Shown in pieces: positions 27,360-35,566 of a stretch of 64,000 nucleotides of DNA (position 1 is its first letter; every line of letters begins with the position of its first letter). Under the pieces are notes generated by a model. The model saw only the letters and a program-made list of their open reading frames with translations. It was not told where the DNA came from and did not search any database. Position numbers and translations under genes: made by a program. Source of the DNA: an uncultured Draconibacterium sp. (GTDB lineage: Bacteria; Bacteroidota; Bacteroidia; Bacteroidales; Prolixibacteraceae); NCBI RefSeq assembly GCF_963675065.1, contig NZ_OY775905.1, forward strand, positions 1,252,501 through 1,316,500. The letters are read 5' to 3'.

Positions 27360-28865
27360 ATGAAAAAGATTAATATATTATCATTAATACTTATACTATC
27401 CATAGTTTGGGGCTGTACCGATTTGGAGGAAAGTCCACGTGGTCTTTTAGCTCCCGAAGGCTTCTTTAATACCGAAAAGGATGTTGAGGCTGCAATCTTT
27501 GGAGCCTATGGACGTATGGCTTCGGATTATTATTGGGGAAGGAGATTGAGCTTCTGTTTGATGTATCGCAGCGACATGGTATCACCTGGTCATCCGGGAA
27601 TTCCGTCACAAAGGATTCAAATGGATAATTTCACCAATGATGCCAATAACGGGATGGTAACACTATTCTGGCCACGTGCATACGACATTATCAGTGCTGC
27701 AAACACGGCTATTGAAGGTGCCAATATTATCGATATCGATGAAGAGAAACGTAATGCGCTTATTGCTGAGGCCCGGTTTGCACGTGCGTCTGTGTATTTT
27801 AACCTGGTTCGTCTCTTTGGTGACATTCCTTACATTGATGCGGCAGTAACGGATCCGGAAGCAATGACTGATATTTCAAAAACACCTGAAGCTAAAGTTT
27901 ATCAGGGAATAATAGACGATTTGGAATTTGGGAAGCAACATTTGCCTGACTATGTTAAGTATAGGACTCGCCCATCTAAAGGTTCTGCAGCAACTATGTT
28001 AGCAGATGTTTACCTGACTTTGGAAAACTGGGATGAAGCGTACAGCAATGCGAAATGGGTAATTGATAATGCTGCGATGTTTGATTATGCCTTAGAAGCT
28101 GATTATCAGGACTTGTTTAATGCCACAAAACATGACGGAACGAAGGAACAGATCTTTGCTATTGATTTCCTAGGATTAAATAATGGAGGTTCAAATGAGG
28201 GCGATGACGTTTGGGCATCAATGACTGGCATTCGGGGGTCTGATGTGCAAGGCTGGGGAGCAGCTGTTCCTATCATGTCTATTTATGAAAGTTTCGATAA
28301 GGATGATTACCGTACATCTGTTTCCTGGGATACGGAAAAGTTAATAGGTGGGGTAATGACACCTTATACTGATTTCCCGAATGAAAAGCGGCCACATATT
28401 GCCAAGTATTCCCGATTTATGGGTACTTCTACAAGTGGCCTCAGATACACAGATTTCAATTACTGGTATTACAGATATGCAGATGTTTTGTTAATGGCTG
28501 CAGAGGCCGGATGCGAAGTAAACAGTGGCCCAAATGCCGAGTTGGTAGGATATGTAAATCAAATAAGAGCCAGGGCACGTAATGCTGGCGGGGTAATGAA
28601 CACGGTCCCTGAGGATGTTTCATCGGGACTGAGTAAAGAGGATTTTATTGATTTGGTTATAGAAGAAAGAAGGATTGAATTATGTTTCGAGGCTAAGCGT
28701 TGGTGGGATATAAAACGCAGAAAATTAGGTCAGGAAGTATTTAAAGGCCCAAATTCAATCGAACCCCAGCCGAACTTTCAGGATTTTCATTATTTGTTAC
28801 CACTACCTCAGGATGAATTGGACAGAAATCCAAACCTGCTCCCTCAAAACCAGGGGTATAATTAA
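27360..28865 (+). CDS. susD: SusD/RagB-family lipoprotein (PUL3)
   Basis: A SusD homologue of 501 residues from the ATG at 27360, which starts the lipoprotein signal (SIVWGC, Cys near residue 18); an ATG at 27336 would add eight residues. Family blocks are LIAEARFARASVYFNLVRLFGDIP, YWYYRYADVLLMAAEAG, then LVIEERRIELCFEAKRWWDIKR and a C-terminus LPLPQDELDRNPNLLPQNQGYN. It starts 30 bases after the STN-SusC gene, as one transcription unit. A terminator hairpin follows, separating it from the esterase genes. Confidence 0.95.
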   Translation: MKKINILSLILILSIVWGCTDLEESPRGLLAPEGFFNTEKDVEAAIFGAYGRMASDYYWGRRLSFCLMYRSDMVSPGHPGIPSQRIQMDNFTNDANNGMVTLFWPRAYDIISAANTAIEGANIIDIDEEKRNALIAEARFARASVYFNLVRLFGDIPYIDAAVTDPEAMTDISKTPEAKVYQGIIDDLEFGKQHLPDYVKYRTRPSKGSAATMLADVYLTLENWDEAYSNAKWVIDNAAMFDYALEADYQDLFNATKHDGTKEQIFAIDFLGLNNGGSNEGDDVWASMTGIRGSDVQGWGAAVPIMSIYESFDKDDYRTSVSWDTEKLIGGVMTPYTDFPNEKRPHIAKYSRFMGTSTSGLRYTDFNYWYYRYADVLLMAAEAGCEVNSGPNAELVGYVNQIRARARNAGGVMNTVPEDVSSGLSKEDFIDLVIEERRIELCFEAKRWWDIKRRKLGQEVFKGPNSIEPQPNFQDFHYLLPLPQDELDRNPNLLPQNQGYN

Positions 28866-28880
28866 TAAACTTTACAAATT

Positions 28881-28916
28881 AAGGAGTTCCTGAAAATTAT
28901 AGGAACTCCTTATTCT
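28881..28916 (+). terminator. Hairpin after PUL3 susD
   Basis: A perfect 11-bp stem (AAGGAGTTCCT / AGGAACTCCTT) with a nine-base loop, followed by a weak T-rich stretch. It lies 15 bases after the susD stop and 37 bases before the esterase gene, so it may lower expression of the enzymes relative to the transporter. Confidence 0.7.
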
Positions 28917-28952
28917 TATCTTTTATATCGATTAGTTTCAATCCGTGTTGAA

Positions 28953-30818
28953 ATGAAAAATGCCTTGTACTTTATCTCCTTACTTTTTGTTGTATCCCAT
29001 ACAAATGTTATGGCTCAAAAATCTTCCTACACTGATACTTCATATTATAGTAAGGTTTTTGGAGGGGAAAAAACATTTCGCATTTACTTACCTAAAAAAC
29101 AGGGGTCAATAACAAAGTGTTACCCTGTAATTTATTTCTTTCATGGTTGGGGTGGTCGTTATTTCAAAGATCCTTCCGCAAATATCGCTTATAAAAAGTT
29201 AGGTGAACTGGTTGAAAAGCACCAGTTTATTCTGGTCATGTGGGATGGAAATATGGAAGAAAAAGAACCACGCCCCTACAATGTAGGGAACCATGCCGAT
29301 ATGAAATACAAGATACAAATGAAAGATTATTTTCCTGAGTTGATGAGCCATATTGATTCATCCTTCCCGACTATTCCGGATCGTAACAACCGCGGGATAA
29401 TTGGGTTTAGCATGGGTGGGTTTATGGCTTCTTATCTTGCTGGGAAATATCCTGATAAAGTTTCGGCAGTGGTAAGTTTTACCGGAAGCGCAGAATTTTT
29501 CATTGGATATCCTGATAATTACACCTTGTATCCGGTGCGGTATACGCTCGAAAACCTTCGTGATGTGGCTTTTTATATACACAACAGAGACAATTGCCCC
29601 ATGGCAGGTTTAAACGAAGAAGTTTATCAGGCTGCAGTCTGGAACGAAATGGATAATTTTCATTATCAGAAAATACCGGGAGAACATTCAATCGACAAGC
29701 CTGGCGAAACCAAAGTTTTTGAATCAGCAATAAGTTATTTAGTCGCACAATTTAACGAGCCTAAACCAACTAAACCCAAATGGTCGCACTACGATTTATA
29801 CCCCGAATTTAAAATTTGGGATTATACAGTGCAGAGCAATAAATCCGAGCCTGGTTTTTTGTACTTGAGAAATGTATCTAAATCAGGCTTCGGGTTTTAT
29901 ACTTACCGCTGGCTGCCCAACGGTTCTGCGATTAAAAATTGTAAGGCCGAAATAATTACGGCTGCATGTTATAAACCTAATTCTCAATACCAAATTAATG
30001 TTGTTCGTACTAATACGGGAGTGATTGAGCGATTAATGCAAGAATCAGATAAAGTGGGCAGATTACATTTCAGCTTACCGGGCGATGGGTGCGAAGTTGG
30101 AATAAAAGAGGCTTCAGCAGATCCTGTTTTCTCGGTTGTTGGTTACCGATTGAATGAGAATGAAAAATATTTGAAGATTAACGAGCAGAATGAACTCCGG
30201 GTACAGTTGTTAAACCGCACCCAATATATTCCGGCAAACCAGAAAATAGAGATTGAACTTTCATGCTCCGATAGTACCGTTCGTGTGCTTAACCCAATTG
30301 AAGAAATCGAATTGAGCCAAGAAAGTATAATCCTGACATCCAATGTATTTAAGGTTGTTTGTGCTAAAGAACCACCTTCCAACGGATCTCCAGCATGGTT
30401 AAACATGAAGACTACAATTTCATTTGAAGATTATTACACTGAAGATAGTTTTACAGTTCCGGTTTGGTTCGATGTTCCATATTTTCAGAAGATACAGCTA
30501 AATACCGCTGATGCTGAAACGACAACGAACGATAGGTTTGTTAGTCGCGGAGAAAGGTTTTCCTTAAAACAAGATGGGCATTTATTAAAATTATATACGG
30601 AAGATCCGTTTGTAGATTTTAATGAAGAAAAAGTATTTGCCGAAGTAATTCCTGCCTATTGGCCTGATGGGTTAAGCCTGAGTACGCAGGTTAAAATTGC
30701 AAATGATTGTCCAAACGGGCATGAAATCGAATTCCTGGCATTTTACGAAACAAAAACCTACAAACCAATATTTAGGCAACGGCATTGGGGAAAAGTTAAA
30801 ATTGTTGTAAAAGAATGA
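28953..30818 (+). CDS. Secreted esterase (alpha/beta hydrolase, CE1/EstD-like) with C-terminal beta domain
   Basis: A 621-residue protein with a signal peptide (ending NVMAQ). Residues about 30-270 form an alpha/beta-hydrolase of the putative-esterase type: FRIYLPKK, YPVIYFFHGWGG as oxyanion region, the nucleophile elbow IIGFSMGGFMAS with Ser152, an acidic residue probably in IHNRDNCP (about 213), and the His in PGEHSID (about 245). The remaining 350 residues look like beta-sandwich modules with no recognised catalytic motif. Enzymes of this type remove acetyl or feruloyl groups from polysaccharides. In this locus it probably strips ester groups before or after lyase action; the bond is not determined. 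Confidence 0.78.
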   Translation: MKNALYFISLLFVVSHTNVMAQKSSYTDTSYYSKVFGGEKTFRIYLPKKQGSITKCYPVIYFFHGWGGRYFKDPSANIAYKKLGELVEKHQFILVMWDGNMEEKEPRPYNVGNHADMKYKIQMKDYFPELMSHIDSSFPTIPDRNNRGIIGFSMGGFMASYLAGKYPDKVSAVVSFTGSAEFFIGYPDNYTLYPVRYTLENLRDVAFYIHNRDNCPMAGLNEEVYQAAVWNEMDNFHYQKIPGEHSIDKPGETKVFESAISYLVAQFNEPKPTKPKWSHYDLYPEFKIWDYTVQSNKSEPGFLYLRNVSKSGFGFYTYRWLPNGSAIKNCKAEIITAACYKPNSQYQINVVRTNTGVIERLMQESDKVGRLHFSLPGDGCEVGIKEASADPVFSVVGYRLNENEKYLKINEQNELRVQLLNRTQYIPANQKIEIELSCSDSTVRVLNPIEEIELSQESIILTSNVFKVVCAKEPPSNGSPAWLNMKTTISFEDYYTEDSFTVPVWFDVPYFQKIQLNTADAETTTNDRFVSRGERFSLKQDGHLLKLYTEDPFVDFNEEKVFAEVIPAYWPDGLSLSTQVKIANDCPNGHEIEFLAFYETKTYKPIFRQRHWGKVKIVVKE

Positions 30819-30861
30819 ATACCGGTTTATAAAAAATGTGACAAACTAAAAATAAGAACCC

Positions 30862-32106
30862 ATGAAAAATATACTTGTAATTTTATTTTTCGCGCTAACA
30901 AGTGTGACAATGATATATGCCCAGGATGAAAAAAATCCCGGATGGAAACATTTTTATATTGATGCGATTATGCCCGGCTCAACATACGGAGCTGCAGGCC
31001 CTGTATTAGCCGATTATGACGGTGATGGTGACCTGGATGTAGCTATCTCTCGCCGAAACACAAAAGAAGCATATTGGTATGAACAGATTAATGATTCTAT
31101 TTGGATACCCCATATTATTGGACATGCAGATCAATTAGGCAGCACTCTTGGTTCAGCCGGAATTGACATTGACCAGGATGGTTGGACCGATGTGATGTTT
31201 GAAGGCGTGTGGTTTAAAAACCCGGGGAACATAGGAATAGACCATTATAACGAACCTCAGTGGAAATCCTATTTTTATAAGGGAGGAGGTCACGACATTT
31301 GCAGTGCAGACATTAATGGTGACGGTTCAGCAGATCCGGTTATCTACGATGGGTATAAACTATCGTGGTATACACGAACCTCAAAAGGCCTTGCCGAAAG
31401 GGTAATTGATTATGGTTATGAAGATCATGGTGGTATTGCACCTAATGGTATTGGAGATCTGGATGGCGATGGCGATCTGGATGTGGTTAGCCCCGGTTAC
31501 TGGTTTGAGAACCCCGGAAAAGAAATGGAACGCTGGACTCGCCATGAGTGGTCTTATCAGGAAGTACCGTATGCCTCATTTGGTAATAGTATTAGGGTAT
31601 GGATTGCTGACATTAATAAAGACGGCAAAAATGATATTGTATACAGCAATTGTGACACCGGTGGTTCACACGTTTACTGGGTCGAAAACAAAAATAATGG
31701 CATAACATGGGAACAGCATAAACTGGCAGATCCACCAACCCGTGAAGGTGATGTTCCCGGAACAGGTTCATTTCATTCCCTGGGCATAGCAGACTTTGAT
31801 CAGGATGGTAATATTGACATTTTCGCAGGCGAACAGGAAGACCCTTCGGTGTATATGGTTGAGCAAGGCAAAGTAGCAATGAAACCACAGGGACTAAAAG
31901 AACGTGGTGTGATTTGGTATAACAAAGGGGGGGCAAATCCCGCGTTTGAAATTTATATTATCCATATTGATAACCCAGGTTGGCACGATGCTCAATTGGG
32001 TGATGTGGATGGGGACGGAGATATCGACATTGTCTCAAAAGTATGGCATGCCGACGGACCGATTCATCATCTTGATTACTGGAGAAATGATCATCGAAAG
32101 AAATAG
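30862..32106 (+). CDS. Secreted VCBS/FG-GAP-like beta-propeller protein
   Basis: A 414-residue protein with a signal peptide (ending MIYAQ) and at least six calcium-loop repeats of the form DxDxDGxxD (for example LADYDGDGDLDVAI, GIDIDQDGWTDVMF, DLDGDGDLDVVSP, IADFDQDGNIDIF, DVDGDGDIDIVSK). Most are followed by an aromatic WYE or WF/EN strand. This is the pattern of an FG-GAP/VCBS beta-propeller with Ca-binding blades. Some polysaccharide lyases (PL11-like) use such a fold, while others are only binding proteins, so function is open. It starts 43 bases after the esterase gene and belongs to the same unit. Confidence 0.75.
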   Translation: MKNILVILFFALTSVTMIYAQDEKNPGWKHFYIDAIMPGSTYGAAGPVLADYDGDGDLDVAISRRNTKEAYWYEQINDSIWIPHIIGHADQLGSTLGSAGIDIDQDGWTDVMFEGVWFKNPGNIGIDHYNEPQWKSYFYKGGGHDICSADINGDGSADPVIYDGYKLSWYTRTSKGLAERVIDYGYEDHGGIAPNGIGDLDGDGDLDVVSPGYWFENPGKEMERWTRHEWSYQEVPYASFGNSIRVWIADINKDGKNDIVYSNCDTGGSHVYWVENKNNGITWEQHKLADPPTREGDVPGTGSFHSLGIADFDQDGNIDIFAGEQEDPSVYMVEQGKVAMKPQGLKERGVIWYNKGGANPAFEIYIIHIDNPGWHDAQLGDVDGDGDIDIVSKVWHADGPIHHLDYWRNDHRKK

Positions 32107-32181
32107 TATTGGGTGGATACAGCCCTCAATGAAGCTGTTCCTCCGAAACTTTAATTGTTACCAATCACTAAAAAAAGACGC

Positions 32182-32982
32182 ATGATTCAAGAAAAAACAA
32201 TAGTCCTATTCATTATCTCACTTTTAATTGCCAGTAGTACTCTTGGAAGCGATAACGTGTTCGCCGGATATGTTGTAAAGGAATTTACATTTGAAGGACA
32301 TGATGCCAGGATTGTGTTTCCGAATAAAAAGGAAGACCATAATTACTGGATTTGGAGAGCAAGATTCTGGGGACATGAACCCCAGGTTGATAAAGCATTA
32401 CTTGAAAAAGGTTTTCATGTTGTATATGTTGACGTTGCTAACTTATTCGGGAACCCGGAGGCAGTAGAGCTTTGGAATCACTTTTATGATTTTTGTGTTT
32501 CTAATTATAAATTAAATCCCAAAGTGGTGTTGGAAGGGATGAGCCGCGGTGGTTTAATAATATACAACTGGGCCTCGCAGAATACAGATAAGGTGTTTTG
32601 TATTTATGCTGATGCCCCGGTATGCGACATAAAAAGCTGGCCCGGGGGAATGTTAAAGGCGAAAGGGGATCCCGATTTATGGGAGATTTGCTTAGCAGGT
32701 TATGGATTGGATTCTGCTTCGGTTAAAGCTTTTAAGAACATACCAATATACAATTGTGTGAATATCGCAAAAGCCGGAATTCCGGTACTCCATGTTTATG
32801 GTGATGCAGATACCACTCTTCCATACGAAGAGAACACAACATTATTGGCCGAAAGATTTAAAAATGCCGGGGGCACGATTAAATTAATACCAAAGATTGG
32901 TGTTGGGCATCATCCTCACTGCCTGGAAGACCCAACACCGATTGTAGATTTTATATTGAATAGTATGCGAAGAATAGATTGA
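32182..32982 (+). CDS. Secreted alpha/beta hydrolase (probable carbohydrate esterase)
   Basis: A 266-residue protein from the ATG at 32182; a TTG nine codons upstream is less likely. The signal peptide (about 1-22, ending SSTLG) is followed by a compact alpha/beta-hydrolase domain. The nucleophile motif VLEGMSRGGLIIYNW gives the Ser, VYGDADTTLPYEE the Asp and GVGHHPHCLED the His, so the triad is complete. The HGFE-type oxyanion region reads WIWRARFWGHEPQVD. It resembles esterases seen in uronic-acid polysaccharide loci. With the 621-residue esterase it gives PUL3 two different esterases; substrate is not known. Confidence 0.75.
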   Translation: MIQEKTIVLFIISLLIASSTLGSDNVFAGYVVKEFTFEGHDARIVFPNKKEDHNYWIWRARFWGHEPQVDKALLEKGFHVVYVDVANLFGNPEAVELWNHFYDFCVSNYKLNPKVVLEGMSRGGLIIYNWASQNTDKVFCIYADAPVCDIKSWPGGMLKAKGDPDLWEICLAGYGLDSASVKAFKNIPIYNCVNIAKAGIPVLHVYGDADTTLPYEENTTLLAERFKNAGGTIKLIPKIGVGHHPHCLEDPTPIVDFILNSMRRID

Positions 32983-33459
32983 ACTGCACGAATACCATAG
33001 TACTTTATGTGCAAAAGTATTTTCCCGGGCAGATAGTGGTTTCTTTTCATGGAAACTATTTGATTTCCTCGAATCTTTCGATTGAGATTATCTCGTTAAG
33101 GTAAAATTGAAGAACCTTGCAGTATTCCTTAAAAAACAAGAACGATAAGTTGTTAACAATCAAAAGATATTGCAATACATGAATTACATACAAAGCCGGT
33201 TCATGGAAAGAGCTTGAAAGGCTCGTCGAAGCGGCATAAAAAACAAGGAAAGGAGGGAAATATGGACCCCGCTCCAAGAGTATATGGACGAGGTACGTTC
33301 TTTTAACAAAAAAGGAAAATCAAGAGGCATTTTATGCCTAAACGACAAAGGATAAAGAATATTTAAAGGTGGAGTTAAACCAAATTGGCTACAATTGAAT
33401 AGCCTTTGTTTATTAGCCGGATAAAAATCAATTTGGATATTTAAGTTAAACCTATTAAA
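32983..33459. other. 477-base gap, probably decayed sequence
   Basis: No intact gene is visible. On the plus strand, broken frames between about 33160 and 33400 run for 15-45 codons and have a coding-like look (for instance a basic stretch between 33181 and 33306 ending in TAA), interrupted by stops in every frame. This is what a degraded gene or insertion remnant would look like, but I cannot name a family. A small palindrome (AGGCATTTTATGCCT) lies near 33330. The promoter of the following lyase gene must lie at the right end. Confidence 0.4.
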
Positions 33460-35280
33460 ATGAACAAAGGAATATTTCTATTTATTTATTTAGTATCATT
33501 TGCTTTTATAGCACGACTAAACGCACAATCATTACCCATAAATATAGATTTTGAAGGATTTGTTGATGGACAGAAATTAACTGAATCAATGCTTCAGGAT
33601 GACATGGGATTATCTGTTGAATTTTTTCAAGGAAGTGGAAAAAGTGTAATAGACAAGAGCGTCTCCTTTTCAGGAGAGAGTTCCCTTAAAGTAGTTTACA
33701 ATAAAGGAGAAATTGGACCCGATGCTGGTTGCCAGTTTCCTGTTATATTTAATCCAGAAGATGAAGTGTATGTTTCTTATAATTTTATGTTAGGTGAAGA
33801 TTTTTTATGGGGAGGAACAGATGATTTTGGCGGGAAATTGCCCGGGCTCGCTTCAACAGGCTTATGTGGTGGTAATATGTATTGTGATGGAACTGATGGT
33901 TTCAGTGCTCGTTTTATGTGGGGGAAGGAAGGTGATTTTCGCCTATATCTCTACCATATGGATAAGACCATCATATCTGGTGAATCCCATATTTATTTTA
34001 CTTCTGGTTCTGATAGATTTCACCTACAAAGAGGTGTTTGGTATACACTTACTGAACGTGTAAAGATAAATACCGGAAATAACAAGGATGGAGAAGTACA
34101 GTGTTGGCTTGATGGCCATGAATTTGCGAATTTGACTAATATTCGTTTTGTAAATAATGGGGATAAGGTCGACAGGTTTTACTTTACAACGTTTTATGGA
34201 GGAGCCCAATCATGCGCTCCGGCACATGATTGCCATATTTGGTTCGATAATATTAAAATATCAACTACTAGTACTATTACTAGTAATAGTATGCCTGTAG
34301 CTAATGCTGGTGCAAATAAAACTGTTGTTTTACCAAATTCAGTAACTTTTAATGGCACAGGAACAGATTCTGATGGTACAATTGAAGGATATTCCTGGAA
34401 GAAGATTCTTGGTGCTGACTGTGTACTTTCAGGTGAAAATACAGCAAATTTAACAGTAAGTGATTTAAGCACTGGATTTTATGAATTTAGTCTGACTGTT
34501 ACAGATAATGCTGGAAGTACAAATACTGATAATGTTGCTGTTATAGTATTTCCAGAATCAGGTAATTTTTCTTTTGCTATAAATAGTGGTGGCGATGCTC
34601 TAACAGGCGATGATGGGACAGTATATGTAAAAGATTATTTTTATTCAGGTGGTGACAAGAAAACAAAACTAAATGATCAAATTGATGGAACACAGGATCA
34701 GGAATTATATCAATATTACAGGAATGGAATTTTCTCTTATGCGATTCCAATTGTCAACGGAGAGTACAAAGTTACCTTAAAGATGATGGAAAGTTATTGG
34801 ACCTCTGCAGGGGAGAGACTTTTTAACGTGAAAATGGAGGGTAATAATGTTATTGAAAACCTTGATATAGTTGAAAAAGTTGGTTCTAAATTTGTTGCTT
34901 ATGATGAAACACATACCGTAACAGTTACAGACGGAGAACTAAACATTAATTTTACCGCATCTAAAGATTATGGAATACTATGTGCACTTGTGATTGAAAG
35001 TACTGGAGTTACAACTTCAACAAACACACTATCAGGAGTAAACACAGGTCGGGATGTGACTGTTTATCCAAATCCTGTAAAAAACTATGTTATCGTTGAT
35101 AATATAGCAGGTTTTAGACAGATTAAATTGATAGATGTACAAGGCAAGATAGTTAAGACTATTTATATTAGCTCAAATCAAGAAAAAATTGACCTAAATA
35201 ATATTTACAGTGGAATGTATACAATTCAATTAATTGATGAGAATTTATCTGTTGTTACTAAGAAGATTATTGTGGAATAA
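33460..35280 (+). CDS. PL14-like polysaccharide lyase with PKD, malectin-like and T9SS sorting domains
   Basis: A 606-residue secreted protein. After the signal peptide (ending LNAQ) residues about 25-270 match the PL14-type beta-jelly-roll pattern: KLPGLASTG, FSARFMWGKEGDFRLYLYHMD, a GVWYTLTERVKINTGNNKDG block with CWLDGHEF, and FYFTTFYGG...HIWFDNIKIS. A PKD domain (about 280-365), a malectin-like carbohydrate-binding domain (about 370-520) and a C-terminal type IX secretion sorting domain (about 530-606, TVYPNPVKNYVIVDN to KKIIVE) follow. PL14 enzymes cut alginate or glucuronan. The gene is visibly AT-richer than its neighbours and is flanked by a decayed gap and hairpins, suggesting recent acquisition. 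Confidence 0.78.
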   Translation: MNKGIFLFIYLVSFAFIARLNAQSLPINIDFEGFVDGQKLTESMLQDDMGLSVEFFQGSGKSVIDKSVSFSGESSLKVVYNKGEIGPDAGCQFPVIFNPEDEVYVSYNFMLGEDFLWGGTDDFGGKLPGLASTGLCGGNMYCDGTDGFSARFMWGKEGDFRLYLYHMDKTIISGESHIYFTSGSDRFHLQRGVWYTLTERVKINTGNNKDGEVQCWLDGHEFANLTNIRFVNNGDKVDRFYFTTFYGGAQSCAPAHDCHIWFDNIKISTTSTITSNSMPVANAGANKTVVLPNSVTFNGTGTDSDGTIEGYSWKKILGADCVLSGENTANLTVSDLSTGFYEFSLTVTDNAGSTNTDNVAVIVFPESGNFSFAINSGGDALTGDDGTVYVKDYFYSGGDKKTKLNDQIDGTQDQELYQYYRNGIFSYAIPIVNGEYKVTLKMMESYWTSAGERLFNVKMEGNNVIENLDIVEKVGSKFVAYDETHTVTVTDGELNINFTASKDYGILCALVIESTGVTTSTNTLSGVNTGRDVTVYPNPVKNYVIVDNIAGFRQIKLIDVQGKIVKTIYISSNQEKIDLNNIYSGMYTIQLIDENLSVVTKKIIVE

Positions 35281-35317
35281 TAATAACCTACTACCTAAAT
35301 ACTGAAAGTGAAAATCT

Positions 35318-35367
35318 ACACCTGGAAGGTGTGGCATTAAAATAACCCATGGAAGGTGGTTTTAATG
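35318..35367 (+). repeat. Two hairpins after the lyase gene
   Basis: ACACC-tggaa-GGTGT (35318-35332) and, three bases on, an arm CATTAAAA(ta)ACC paired with GGT(gg)TTTTAATG (35335-35367). Both loops contain TGGAA. No long T run follows, so this is either a weak terminator or a structured repeat. The rest of the 286-base gap to the next gene holds nothing recognised. Confidence 0.5.
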
Positions 35368-35566
35368 TATTGAGAGTAAAACATTTTTGTTGTTTCTGGT
35401 TTTTGCACTCAATAGTGAAGCTCCATACCAAAAGCCCCAATATTTGAACAATGACAGGATAGCAAGCAGAGCTATTTATTATGACCATTTCAGACTGAAT
35501 AAAAAATTATATTGTAGTGGCTGAAAATTAATTCCGCGCTATTATTAATCAACCTAAATTCAAAAA

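Noticed and set aside
33056..33277. 73-codon minus-strand frame in the PUL3 gap
   Set aside because: No start signal or recognised motif; the plus strand looks like decayed coding sequence instead.
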